This document shows positions 13,710 to 21,919 of a stretch of 40,721 bases of DNA, one piece after another. The notes beneath the pieces are model-generated. The model did no database searches, was not told the origin of the DNA, and was given only the letters and a program-made list of their open reading frames with translations. Position 1 is the stretch's first letter. Each line of letters starts with the position of its first letter. Position numbers and translations under genes: made by a program. Origin of the DNA: a virus; IMG/VR virus record IMGVR_UViG_3300049846_001456, positions 1 to 40,721 of that record. The stretch is one strand, 5' to 3'.

Positions 13710-15236
13710 GTGCCCGCATACCAACATCTTGCTTACCGTCGTAATGCCAGAGCTGCGGCACAGCAACAGCAAATTAGGCCACCCAAAAACGCAGCTGCTC
13801 TTCAACGTGCGCGTGAGGATTTTGGCTTCTTTTGTGAATACGTTGCAAATAAACCTCCCGCCGAGCACCACAAGCATTGGCACCGACACTTTGTCACAGA
13901 GCAAGATAGTAGTTGTCTGATCAAGATTGCTGGTCCCAATATTGATTTACTTGCACCACGGGGATCGGCAAAATCTACAGTCCTTGGCCTTTTAACCGCA
14001 TGGGCTATTGGTATCCACACGCATGCCAAAATGCCGCTGCAAATTTTATACCTTTCCTATACCGTTGATATTGCACGGTCTAAATCGGCAACCATCAAAC
14101 GTATCATTGAGAGCAAACGATATCAAGAAGTTTTTCCTAAAGTCCGTTTACTGAAGAGCGCGACCAGTAACGAGTATTGGTCTATTGATCACAAGTTTGC
14201 TGGTATCAGTACCACAGGTGAAGAACAATTCACTCTTTGCGCTGCAGGCTTGAAAGGCTCGGTGACATCAAAACGATCTCACCTTGTCATGATTGATGAC
14301 GCTATTAAATCTGCAGCTGATATTGCAAACCCAGACATCCGCAAACAAATGCAAGAGAACTGGAATGCGGTGATTGCGCCGACCATGTTTGAAGGCGCCA
14401 GGGCCATTTGCCTTGGAACACGCTTCCGCCATGATGATATTCATGCAACGACATTTAATGAACAAAACAACTGGCGTCAGATTGTTCTATCTGCCATCTT
14501 GAATGATCCCAAGACAGGAGAAGAGCTTTCTTATTGGCCAGAGATGTGGTCACTTGATTACTTGAAAGAAAAGAAACGGCAAGCTCCAATTGCTTTCTCT
14601 TTCCAGTACATGAACCAGGTCATCAGGCAGAATGAGCTGTCGCTTGCACCTGAACTAATTGTTAAAGCAGAAATTGCAACGGAGTTTGACACGCTTGGCT
14701 TGGGTGTGGACCTTTCTGCTGGCACTAAAGAAAAGAATGACTACACCGTTATGGTCCTTGGCGGACGCATTGGTGATCAGATTCACGTGATTGATTACAG
14801 ACGCATTCGTGTCATGGGTAATCTAGAAAAACTTGATGCAATGAAAGAATTGCTTCACGACTGGTCAGTACTTGGTGCTGATGTGAATGGTTTGTATTTT
14901 CCTACACATTCAACCTGTGACATTTATTCGGAAGCAGTTGCGTACCAAGCTTCCTTGGAGTCAGATTTTAAACGTGTTTGTTTAAATGGCGAGGGCCTTT
15001 GGAACCTGCTTTGGCATCCAGTTAAAGGTTTCCGTTCTGACAAGCTTGCTCGCTTCCGAGGTTGCATGGGTCTTTTTGAAGAACGCAAGATCATCTTTAA
15101 TCGTTATCGCAACTTCACGGCAATGTTTGAAGAACTTACGAACTTTGGTGTTAGTAGTCATGATGACTGTGTTGATGCGTTGGTATTTTTAATCAACGGT
15201 CTTATGCGTAAGGGCAACCTTCAGGTTGATTACTGA
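13710..15236 (+). CDS. terL: Terminase large subunit
   Basis: A 508-residue packaging motor. The N-terminal ATPase has Walker A PRGSAKST (about residues 83-90) and Walker B HLVMIDDAI (about 190-198). The C-terminal RNase H-like nuclease has acidic residues in GVDLSAG (about 331-337) and HDDCVDALV (about 484-492), the expected first and last metal ligands. A Thr/Arg-rich coupling segment (CLGTRF) follows Walker B. It cuts concatemeric DNA and drives it through the portal. The only start that fits is GTG at 13710, which lies beside a strong hairpin and lacks a good Shine-Dalgarno. Length and domain order are normal. Confidence 0.95.
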   Translation: MPAYQHLAYRRNARAAAQQQQIRPPKNAAALQRAREDFGFFCEYVANKPPAEHHKHWHRHFVTEQDSSCLIKIAGPNIDLLAPRGSAKSTVLGLLTAWAIGIHTHAKMPLQILYLSYTVDIARSKSATIKRIIESKRYQEVFPKVRLLKSATSNEYWSIDHKFAGISTTGEEQFTLCAAGLKGSVTSKRSHLVMIDDAIKSAADIANPDIRKQMQENWNAVIAPTMFEGARAICLGTRFRHDDIHATTFNEQNNWRQIVLSAILNDPKTGEELSYWPEMWSLDYLKEKKRQAPIAFSFQYMNQVIRQNELSLAPELIVKAEIATEFDTLGLGVDLSAGTKEKNDYTVMVLGGRIGDQIHVIDYRRIRVMGNLEKLDAMKELLHDWSVLGADVNGLYFPTHSTCDIYSEAVAYQASLESDFKRVCLNGEGLWNLLWHPVKGFRSDKLARFRGCMGLFEERKIIFNRYRNFTAMFEELTNFGVSSHDDCVDALVFLINGLMRKGNLQVDY

Positions 15237-15239
15237 ATT

Positions 15240-15245
15240 TAGAAT
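15240..15245 (+). promoter_or_regulatory. TANAAT box (TAGAAT) before 15266 gene
   Basis: TTTAGAATGAA lies 20 nt before the GTG start. Confidence 0.45.
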
Positions 15246-15265
15246 GAATAAAAAGCTTAATTTCA

Positions 15266-15559
15266 GTGGGACCCGAATATTTGGCCATTGGTTTGACCGC
15301 TGTTATATCAGCGGTGACCGGTGGCTCCTGGGTGGCAACCAGGATCTTGCATAATCATCAAGACAAGATACAACAGGCAATGAGTTATACCAGTTCACAG
15401 AAACGTCGAATTGATCTCTTGGAAGACCAAATCAACCGCATGCCACTTGACTATGTACTTAAGGTCGACTTCTTAAGAGAAATTCAAGAAATGCACGATA
15501 ATTTTCGTGAGATCAATAATAAACTTGATAAACTGATGGAAAAGCTTCTGAGCAAATGA
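15266..15559 (+). CDS. Membrane-anchored coiled-coil protein, holin- or spanin-like
   Basis: A 97-residue protein starting at GTG. Residues about 5-27 form a single transmembrane helix (YLAIGLTAVISAVTGGSWVA). From residue 40 to 97 the protein is a charged amphipathic helix with heptad spacing (RRIDLLEDQINRM, MHDNFREINNKLDKLMEKLL). This N-anchor plus coiled coil is the plan of i-spanins and of some holin-like or haemolysin-type phage proteins. Its gene overlaps the next by ATGA (15556-15559). Position next to the terminase is unusual for a lysis gene, so a virion role remains possible. Confidence 0.65.
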   Translation: MGPEYLAIGLTAVISAVTGGSWVATRILHNHQDKIQQAMSYTSSQKRRIDLLEDQINRMPLDYVLKVDFLREIQEMHDNFREINNKLDKLMEKLLSK

Positions 15560-15741
15560 CAAGCTACATCCTTGAAGTTCAAGAAGACGATAGCGGGGAA
15601 CTTTTTATTGCTTTACCTGACGACATCATTGATCATCTTGGCTGGCAAGAAGGTGATCTTTTGAATTGGGATATTAAATCAGAAGGTATCATTCTTTCAA
15701 AAGTTAATGATCCCTCTAGCTATGAAGTTGTAGAAGACTAG
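15556..15741 (+). CDS. AbrB/SpoVT-like (swapped-hairpin) protein
   Basis: A 61-residue protein with the sequence pattern of AbrB/MazE-type DNA-binding domains: a beta strand (SYILEVQED), then G-E-L-x-I-x-LPDDIIDHLGW, then EGDLLNWDI and a final strand (GIILSKV). The LP-x-x-hydrophobic-x-x-x-LGW-x-x-GD core is characteristic. Such proteins are dimeric regulators or antitoxins. No toxin gene is adjacent. It is coupled by ATGA to the membrane-protein gene before it. Family assignment is confident; the role here is not. Confidence 0.75.
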   Translation: MTSYILEVQEDDSGELFIALPDDIIDHLGWQEGDLLNWDIKSEGIILSKVNDPSSYEVVED

Positions 15742-15744
15742 AAT
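15739..15744 (+). promoter_or_regulatory. TANAAT box (TAGAAT) before 15764 gene
   Basis: ACTAGAATAAG overlaps the preceding TAG stop and lies 19 nt before the ATG. Confidence 0.35.
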
Positions 15745-15763
15745 AAGAAAAACGAGTAGTCAC

Positions 15764-16096
15764 ATGTACATGTTTTACGGCGGTGAATCAAACGTACCTG
15801 GGGCACCCGGTAATTTATTTGCTGGTGGCCCTAGTTTTGACAGCAATCGTACCCCTGGGTCACTTGGGGGTCGTTCCGGTGAGCAGCTAAAGAGACTGTA
15901 CGAAGGCGGCACTCAACAAAACCAGCAGTTAAATGATGAACTGCGCAGGAGAGGTATTCTTCCTGGCATGGGTCCTCAGCTGCCGCTTGCATATAATTCC
16001 ATGCAGGGCCCCATTCCAATGGGCAACGCTGGTTTCTTTGCTGGTCCACAGATGGGCCAAGTTCCCGCTGGATTCCAAAATAAATTTGTTTCTTGA
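15764..16096 (+). CDS. Small Gly/Pro-rich putative virion protein
   Basis: A 110-residue protein rich in Gly, Pro, Gln and Asn (NVPGAPGNLFAGGPSFD, GQVPAGFQNKFVS), with a short helical stretch (SGEQLKRLYEGG, QLNDELRRRGI). Composition suggests a flexible structural protein. Its stop overlaps the ATG of the next small gene (TGATG). No family recognised. Confidence 0.65.
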   Translation: MYMFYGGESNVPGAPGNLFAGGPSFDSNRTPGSLGGRSGEQLKRLYEGGTQQNQQLNDELRRRGILPGMGPQLPLAYNSMQGPIPMGNAGFFAGPQMGQVPAGFQNKFVS

Positions 16097-16251
16097 TGAA
16101 AAAGAAAAAACTTGTAAAAAGAGCTCTTAAACAGCCGGGTCTATACACTCCGGCTGAGCTTGAGTATTTTAAACGCTGGTTATACCTGCGAAAGCAGCAC
16201 AAAAAAGCTGCTAAGATGAAATTAAATAACAGGGAAAATATTAATGGCTGA
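16096..16251 (+). CDS. Small basic protein upstream of portal
   Basis: A 51-residue, strongly basic protein (MKKKKLVKRALKQPGLY, TPAELEYFKRWLYLRKQHKK). Its ATG overlaps the previous stop (TGATG) and its own stop lies 8 nt inside the portal gene, so it is translationally sandwiched. The pattern P-x-LYTPAELEYF-aromatic is distinctive and reminds me of small genes next to portal genes in cyanophages, but I cannot verify this. It may bind nucleic acid or assist portal assembly. Confidence 0.75.
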   Translation: MKKKKLVKRALKQPGLYTPAELEYFKRWLYLRKQHKKAAKMKLNNRENING

Positions 16252-18541
16252 CGCCAAGGCTCGTCTTCAAGAAATCATTAATTCTTATCTTGAAAAAGAT
16301 AGTGACATTGTTGTCGACACTGGCGTTGTAGCGTCTCATATTGCTCAGATGAAGTTATTTGGCATCCGACAGGGTGTTGAATTTTTTCCTTCTCAAGACA
16401 ATTTCGGTGCACAACGCAAAGATTTTCTTGATCGTGTGCTGAAATACAACAAAATGGATACACGCCTGGATTCAATCTGGGAGTATTTCCTGTGCGATGG
16501 AAAAGGGTTGTTTTATATTCGTCCTACTGAACAGAGCTACCGACTTTACTATTTCCGTCAACACGAATATCGAGCGTATTACAACGTTGATGGTGAGCTG
16601 GATGAAGTTGTAATCATTTACAGCTACAAGGTGCGTCGTGGTAACGGCTTTGGCAATGATATTGCTGTTAACAATATTTCAGGCACTCAATCAACTTGGA
16701 ATCCCGGAGCAAAACGCTATATCAGGCTTGCAATTAAACAAAGGGAGATTGAAGAAACGCACTCTGAAGCCGAGCTTTCTTTTGATGTTCCCACCTATGC
16801 ATTAACGGGTACAACAAAAACATTTAAAAACAGTCTTGGTTTTATTCCTTGCGTTGAAATTTTTAATAATCCCAAGGGGTTCTCAACCGAAGGCGTTGGC
16901 GAATTTGATTCCATGGCGAATCACATTTGCACCCATGATGAATTAATGCGTACTATTCGAAAGAATATTACTTTCTTTGGTAATCCAACTCTTCTTTCTT
17001 CCAGGCCAAAGACAGACCTGATGGAGTCAGGTGATAGTGCAACAGTTCAGCGTCCTTCTATTGCAGCAAACTCGGGCTTCACGAGTCCGTCACCCTTAAG
17101 CCGTTCCATGTTTAAGGCTGATCCAGTCAGTCGTGGCGTTGATGGTGCTATCCGTGTGCCACGCATCATTGCAAACCTGGAGCCTAACGATCGTGTTGGT
17201 TACATCGTCCCAGATGCAATTACTGGAGACCAGAATGCATTCGCTCGTCAGTACCGAGAAGAAATTCGTACCGCATTAGGCGGTGTTGATGAGTTATCAA
17301 TTTCTGCTGGCGTTACCGCAACAGAGTACAAGTCTCTGTTCGGTCGTGTTGCTGCAACATCAAAGAAAAAAGCAAATGCTATTTACACTCATGGTATTTG
17401 CCGTTGTCTTGAACTGATTATTTATCAAGAAGAACAGCTTTTCAAGTCGACGCTTGCAGCTGCAGCAGGTATCGAGAAACCAGTTGATCTTGCTACTGGT
17501 GCCACCCCGGAAGAAGAGCAGGCATATAAAGAAGCAATGAAACAATACAATGACATCTTAAAAAGGCTTATGCTTGCTTGTATTGAGACCCAGGTAATTC
17601 CACCTGGAGTAATGGGTCTTATACCTGATGGTGATGTCACGGTTCTTTGGCGTTGGTTGGGTCCTGTCTATGAGGAATCAACTCAAGACATCCTGAACAA
17701 CTCCATTGTCGTGCGAAATCTTCAGGAATTAGGTGTTGATAGCATTGAAGCACTGAAATACCTCTTCCCGTCTAAGACGGATGAGGAACGGGCCGAGATG
17801 CTATCTGGGTTCCCGTTCAGGATGGTGAATGAGTTGCAGGGTGCTTACGCTGCATTCTCAAAACTAGTGGGGGGAATGATGCAGACTCCTCACCCGCAAG
17901 CCCCGGATTTACCGATGGCTGCGGATCCAAGATTGGATTTAACGCCATATCTGTATCGAACATTAGAAGCTCTACAAAAGGAGATGAGTTATGCAGGACG
18001 CTACCGTCCAATCGATCCCACAGACGAGCCAAACTCCGGCAGCGGTGGCTCCAAGCAGTTACGTGGTTCCGAGCCCCAGCTACCAAGCAGCCCCGGTCCA
18101 ACAGGCTCCAGCTCCGTACCAGGTGGGTACCAGCTACCCGCAGGCGGTTCCTCAGGCGGCCCCCAGTTACCAATCCGCCCCTACTCAGTACGCCCCCCAG
18201 TCCCAACCGGAAGCTCCGAGCAGCAACCCATGGGAATCGGCGTTCAACAAAGTGGTGAACCTGCTGAGCGCACCAGTTCAATCCCCGTTCCAGACTCAAC
18301 CGTCAGCTCCGACGACCCAGTACGGTCAGGCCAACTACGGGCAGCAGTACAGCAGCCCAGCTACGCAACAATCGGCTCCGCAGACCTGGTCTCCCAACCA
18401 GACATTCTCGCCCAACTCTTCCCCAACTTCCTCCAATCTCTCCTTGGAGCAGGCGGCGCAAGCAGTGGTGCAAAACCTCAGCCCGGAAAGCCAGTTCGTA
18501 ATCAACGCGTACGGCCTGGAAGCGCCCGCAATCCTAAATAA
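16244..18541 (+). CDS. Portal protein with long overprinted C-terminus
   Basis: A 765-residue protein placed between terminase and capsid, as expected for a portal. The first 575 residues have normal globular composition with portal-like features: an early beta-rich wing (GKGLFYIRP, EYRAYYNVDGELDEVVIIYS), long central helices (FKSTLAAAAG, EEEQAYKEAMKQYNDILKRL) and an acidic/aromatic stem region. The last 183 residues are Pro/Ser/Gly/Gln-rich, low complexity, and read over the 17991-18968 gene in another frame. The portal forms the dodecameric DNA entry ring. Family is inferred from context and size; no single motif is diagnostic. Confidence 0.75.
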   Translation: MADAKARLQEIINSYLEKDSDIVVDTGVVASHIAQMKLFGIRQGVEFFPSQDNFGAQRKDFLDRVLKYNKMDTRLDSIWEYFLCDGKGLFYIRPTEQSYRLYYFRQHEYRAYYNVDGELDEVVIIYSYKVRRGNGFGNDIAVNNISGTQSTWNPGAKRYIRLAIKQREIEETHSEAELSFDVPTYALTGTTKTFKNSLGFIPCVEIFNNPKGFSTEGVGEFDSMANHICTHDELMRTIRKNITFFGNPTLLSSRPKTDLMESGDSATVQRPSIAANSGFTSPSPLSRSMFKADPVSRGVDGAIRVPRIIANLEPNDRVGYIVPDAITGDQNAFARQYREEIRTALGGVDELSISAGVTATEYKSLFGRVAATSKKKANAIYTHGICRCLELIIYQEEQLFKSTLAAAAGIEKPVDLATGATPEEEQAYKEAMKQYNDILKRLMLACIETQVIPPGVMGLIPDGDVTVLWRWLGPVYEESTQDILNNSIVVRNLQELGVDSIEALKYLFPSKTDEERAEMLSGFPFRMVNELQGAYAAFSKLVGGMMQTPHPQAPDLPMAADPRLDLTPYLYRTLEALQKEMSYAGRYRPIDPTDEPNSGSGGSKQLRGSEPQLPSSPGPTGSSSVPGGYQLPAGGSSGGPQLPIRPYSVRPPVPTGSSEQQPMGIGVQQSGEPAERTSSIPVPDSTVSSDDPVRSGQLRAAVQQPSYATIGSADLVSQPDILAQLFPNFLQSLLGAGGASSGAKPQPGKPVRNQRVRPGSARNPK

Positions 18542-18968
18542 CTATGCTCTCCAACTGGAGAACATGCTGGATAGCGCTGTTGCTTGGGGCGGTCAAGCCA
18601 AGGACATGATCGAGAACTATGCCAAGTTCGCTGTAAATGAGCACCAAGAGAACCTGGCATATAACGAGATCCTGACCAATCCTGACGTACTGAGTGATTA
18701 CACTCTCAAGTTCTTTGGTCCGGAAGGTCCATACCCTGTGTATGAGAATGAGACTGAACTTGAGACTCAGGGGTATCCCACTCAGGCTGTTAACCCCATG
18801 ACCAACGCTCAGTTCCCTGCTCCTCCCGCTGCTTCTGCTCCTCAGCAACCTGAAAATTTCTGGGGCAGCTTTAAGCAACAAATGGATATGGACCCCAGCC
18901 AAGCTTGGCGCCTTCTGAACCATGCTCAACCTCAAGTTGTTGCAAATAAACTCTTTGTGATGGAGTGA
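17991..18968 (+). CDS. Scaffold-like or virion assembly protein, overlapping portal
   Basis: A 325-residue protein starting at ATG 17991, 8 nt after a strong AAAGGAG Shine-Dalgarno. Residues 1-165 are Pro/Gln/Ser/Tyr/Ala-rich and disordered. Residues 170-260 are helical (LSLEQAAQAVVQNLSPES, NNYALQLENMLDSAV, DMIENYAKFAVNEHQENL). The C-terminus is again Pro-rich with a final helix. Size, acidic helical content and position between portal and capsid fit a scaffolding protein. Its first 551 nt are also the 3' end of the portal gene, in the +1 frame, and this stretch is clearly more GC-rich than its surroundings. Confidence 0.7.
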   Translation: MQDATVQSIPQTSQTPAAVAPSSYVVPSPSYQAAPVQQAPAPYQVGTSYPQAVPQAAPSYQSAPTQYAPQSQPEAPSSNPWESAFNKVVNLLSAPVQSPFQTQPSAPTTQYGQANYGQQYSSPATQQSAPQTWSPNQTFSPNSSPTSSNLSLEQAAQAVVQNLSPESQFVINAYGLEAPAILNNYALQLENMLDSAVAWGGQAKDMIENYAKFAVNEHQENLAYNEILTNPDVLSDYTLKFFGPEGPYPVYENETELETQGYPTQAVNPMTNAQFPAPPAASAPQQPENFWGSFKQQMDMDPSQAWRLLNHAQPQVVANKLFVME

Positions 18969-18971
18969 TCC

Positions 18972-19532
18972 ATGCGACCATTAGGACAAACTCGTCCTCT
19001 GATTGCATACGGAGTTCCCGCCGCTGCCGGTCTGGCAGTTGGCGGGGCTCTTTCTGCACAGGGTGAAGATCCAGGTAGTGCAATCCTTGGCGGCTTAGGT
19101 GCTGCTCTTGGTGCACGAGGTGCATTAGGTGCTGGTCGTCTGGCTGGTAAATATGCCCCAGAATTACTGAATGCAGTGCAAGAAAAAGCTGTTATTCCAC
19201 TCGGCAACATTGTTGGCGACATTGGCCGCAATCTGCCAGAAGGCGCGAATAAGCGCAGTCAAATTGTTGGTAAAGCTGCCGATATTATTGCGGCAGCTGA
19301 GGGTGCCACTGTTGGTCCGAAAGGTCAGCAATTGGTATCTAGGCTCACTGCTGGCCTCGGCGCACCTGCTGCCGCTGGCGCAGCTGGTTTAGGTGGTGTT
19401 GCCCTTGGTGCGATTCCTGGCGCTCTCGGTGTGCCTGGTTTCGTTCAAGGTGGTGCCATTGATCCAGAATCTTATGGTTCCAGCAATTCAGAAGGTGCTC
19501 GTTACAAAGCACCAACCATGCAGTACATGTAA
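18972..19532 (+). CDS. Glycine-zipper protein in the head module
   Basis: A 186-residue protein, starting 3 nt after the previous stop. Nearly the whole chain is Ala/Gly/Leu: a zipper at about residues 10-55 (YGVPAAAGLAVGGALS, ILGGLGAALGARGALGAG) and another at about 128-160 (LGAPAAAGAAGLGGVALGAI). An amphipathic helical region lies between. It resembles the zipper proteins at 7372-11579. A membrane-active virion protein packed near the portal is plausible. Confidence 0.7.
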   Translation: MRPLGQTRPLIAYGVPAAAGLAVGGALSAQGEDPGSAILGGLGAALGARGALGAGRLAGKYAPELLNAVQEKAVIPLGNIVGDIGRNLPEGANKRSQIVGKAADIIAAAEGATVGPKGQQLVSRLTAGLGAPAAAGAAGLGGVALGAIPGALGVPGFVQGGAIDPESYGSSNSEGARYKAPTMQYM

Positions 19533-19551
19533 CTTTAAGTTTACTACCTGC

Positions 19552-19557
19552 TAAAAT
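19552..19557 (+). promoter_or_regulatory. TANAAT box (TAAAAT) before capsid gene
   Basis: GCTAAAATTTG lies 20 nt before the GTG of the capsid gene's first exon. This spacing supports the first exon, not the second, as the true gene start. Confidence 0.5.
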
Positions 19558-19577
19558 TTGTGTTAGATAAGGCACAC

Positions 19578-21068
19578 GTGTCTTTATCTTTCACCCGATA
19601 AAAACACTGACACTGGAGGATAAACCAAGGTGTTTATTGATAGCTGGTTCAGGTCCTGGTAAGCAATAAATTGCTTCAACTGAACGCTCAACGTTGTCAC
19701 CCCATCGAGTAATTGATGGGTGCAAACCGGATGAATTCAGGGAAGCCCTAACGTAAAGACGAGGGTAATCCTGAGCCAAGCCAATCAAGTCGTGATTGGA
19801 AGGTGCAGAGACTACTGGGGGTAACACGATCTTGTTACGTAATACCAGATTTAGCGTCCGGCATCCCACAGGGATGAAGAGATAGTCCACCCCTCTAAGA
19901 AACTAGAGACCAGGAGAACGATTTTCCAAAAATCTTGGGTGCGGAACTCTATCGTCCCCATCCTGCTTACATTGCCGAAATGGCTGTGGAGCCTGTGGTT
20001 GTCCACGACTTCACCCGTCAGCCCGGTCAAACCGTTCAGTTAGATCGCTATAAGTTCTGGGGTACCCCTGGTACTAAGGACAGCCGTGAGCGTATTGCCG
20101 ATCAAACGATTGGTACCGCTAACAGCCGTAACATCACCAAGGAAAAGGTCCTGGTGGTGCTTAAGGAATACACCGGTCCTGCAGATCCGGGCGATCCGAC
20201 CCAGCCCAGCACCTTCAAGATTGCTCGCGAAACTCTGATCACAGCTCAGCGTCTGCTGCTGGATTCGGGCAACCTGAATATGTTCCACCAGTCGATTGGT
20301 AGCCTGACGCTGCTTGACGACTACCGCCGTTGGCGTGACCGCGTGTTCATTGATGAACTCGCCAAAGCAGAAGCCAATGGTGCTGCTTCTACCACCCAAG
20401 GTGGCTACTTCTTCCCCGGTGGCAAAACCAAGGATTCTTCCGGTCGTATCTCCTACACCGGTACTGAGTACACTGCCGACCTGCAGCAGTTCTCGGTGCG
20501 TACCGACCTTCTGAACGTTGTTAAGGATCTGCGTAAGCGCAACACCCCTACGTTCGCTGATGGCCTGTATCGCTGCATTTGCGATCCCACCTTCATGATG
20601 CACCTGCGTCGTGACCCAGACTTCCGTGAGATCGCCCGTTACGCTGGTAACCCTGGCCAAGGCATGTACATGGGCAACCCCATGATGCCGAACAATGCCA
20701 GCTTCTACATGGGTCCTCAGGCTGGTCAAGGTTACTTCCTGGCTGGCGAACCTGTGATGCCTACCGGCGTTCAGTTTGAAGGCGTTAAGTTCTTCGAGTC
20801 GACCAACTTCCCGACCAAGAACATCACCACTTCTTTCGATGGTGGTTCGACTTATGCTTCCAAGGAAGTTGCCCAAGGCTTCTTCTTCGGTCCTCAGTCT
20901 GTTGGCGTTGGCATCGGCGGCCCGAACGCTCAGGTGCTCATCAACAACAACGATGACTTCAGCCGCTTTATCATTCTGATTTGGCAACTGTACGCTGGTT
21001 TTGAAATCCTCAATAAGGACTTTGTTACCACTGCTTACAGCTACGTCCAAGATGACGGTACTGTCTGA
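19578..21068 (+). CDS. Major capsid protein, split by a group I intron
   Basis: Exon 1 is 19578-19589 (GTG TCT TTA TCT); exon 2 is 19917-21068. The spliced product has 387 residues and begins MSLSNDFPKILGAELYRPHP. AAGG at 19569-19572 is a good Shine-Dalgarno 5 nt before the GTG. Without splicing, the GTG frame stops after seven codons. Capsid-type features are the RQPGQTVQLDRYKFWG strand region, a central DPTFMMHLRRDPDFREIARY segment and PTGVQFEGVKFFESTNFPT near the C-terminus, the usual 'effector-then-ESTN' layout of HK97-fold coats, possibly N4 gp56-like. GC and codon use are those of a highly expressed gene. A TTG at 19935 is a false start. Confidence 0.9.
19590..19916 (+). ncRNA. Group I self-splicing intron, no ORF
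   Basis: A 327-nt intron with a full core. P1: exon TTTATCT pairs with internal guide GGATAAA (19618-19624), leaving the required U.G at the splice site. P2: CCCATC/GATGGG. P3: CCGGAT (19727-19732) with GTCCGG (19856-19861). P4: TCAGG/CCTGA. P5: CCCT/AGGG. P6: CCAATCA/TGATTGG. P7: GACTA (19810-19814) with TAGTC (19883-19887). A P7.1-like hairpin is GTAACA/TGTTAC, P8 is CATCCC/GGGATG, and P9 is CTCTA (19893-19897) with TAGAG (19904-19908). It ends with a terminal G at 19916. The P7.1-like hairpin suggests subgroup IA. No homing endonuclease is encoded. Confidence 0.95.
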
Positions 21069-21103
21069 TAATTAGTACACAAACAAAACATAGGAAAAGA
21101 TAA

Positions 21104-21907
21104 ATGACCTATTTGTCCGCTAAAAAAATCTACCCAGGCAACTGGGCTGAGCCTCTGAACGGCTGGTACAAAAACATTGATACCGACGACAGCGGCAGCA
21201 CTGATGGTTCCAAAGGTGGCCCTACTTCGGTTCTGGCCGTTCCTGGTTACCGTTATTTCCAGCAGCGTGGTTATGTCCCCGTGACAGCCACCTCGGGCGC
21301 TGGCGCCGTTGCAAGCGCAGATGTGATCGTGCCTTCGCCTTATCGCCAGGACGACACTCGCCCCGACATCACCGGCATGGTGATCTCTGGTAGCAGCACC
21401 CTCCCTGCTTACGTGTATCGCGCCACCATCTCCGTTGCTTCTGGCTGGGGTGATGGTCGCGTTGCTTCCGGTATCTACGCTGCTACCGGTAACGTTCTCT
21501 CCTTCGGTCGTAGCAACGGTGGTAGCCCTGTCGCTGCTTCTGGTATCGGTGAAGCCGTGATTCAGGCCAACCTGACTTCCACTACTTCCGGTTCGCAGGT
21601 CGGTGAGATCTTCTTCGCTGGTGGTTCGGCTGGCTACAGCGCCAACCCGTTCCTGATCGCTAGCGGTGCCGCTGGTGTGACGGCTGGTAACGTCTACTAC
21701 TCCGCGACTGCTTCCACCATTCTCAAGGTGTTTGCCAAGGAGACTGCTAACAGTACCGCAACGTCTGGTGGCTTCTATATCTCCAGTGGCGATGCAACTG
21801 CTGGCCGCACTGGTTACTTTGTGGTTGAAGTGTGCTACATCCAGCCGGATGTTGCTCCTGGCTACGAAGATATTGATGGTTACCTCCTGGGCCGCACTGT
21901 TAGCTGA
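21104..21907 (+). CDS. Putative capsid decoration or second head protein
   Basis: A 267-residue, beta-rich protein dominated by Ser, Gly, Thr, Ala, Val and Tyr (VISGSSTLPAYVYRATISVA, GYFVVEVCYIQPDV). It follows the capsid gene after 35 nt, with GGAAAAG upstream of the ATG, and shares its raised GC and expression-type codon use, so it is probably made in large amounts. Decoration, head-vertex or major tail protein are the options; composition favours decoration or a tail-tube-like beta protein. No family recognised. Confidence 0.7.
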   Translation: MTYLSAKKIYPGNWAEPLNGWYKNIDTDDSGSTDGSKGGPTSVLAVPGYRYFQQRGYVPVTATSGAGAVASADVIVPSPYRQDDTRPDITGMVISGSSTLPAYVYRATISVASGWGDGRVASGIYAATGNVLSFGRSNGGSPVAASGIGEAVIQANLTSTTSGSQVGEIFFAGGSAGYSANPFLIASGAAGVTAGNVYYSATASTILKVFAKETANSTATSGGFYISSGDATAGRTGYFVVEVCYIQPDVAPGYEDIDGYLLGRTVS

Positions 21908-21919
21908 ATAAGTTAAACT

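Noticed and set aside
17817-18299. 160-codon minus-strand frame under the portal/scaffold overlap
   Set aside because: GC-rich DNA lacks stops in several frames here; no ribosome site or recognisable pattern.
20040-21050. 336-codon minus-strand frame opposite the capsid gene
   Set aside because: Typical antisense shadow of a codon-biased, GC-rich gene; Val/Arg/Thr-rich with no fold pattern.
19935-21068. Capsid gene starting at TTG 19935
   Set aside because: This start has no Shine-Dalgarno and lies after a complete group I intron; the spliced frame gives a better start and N-terminus.
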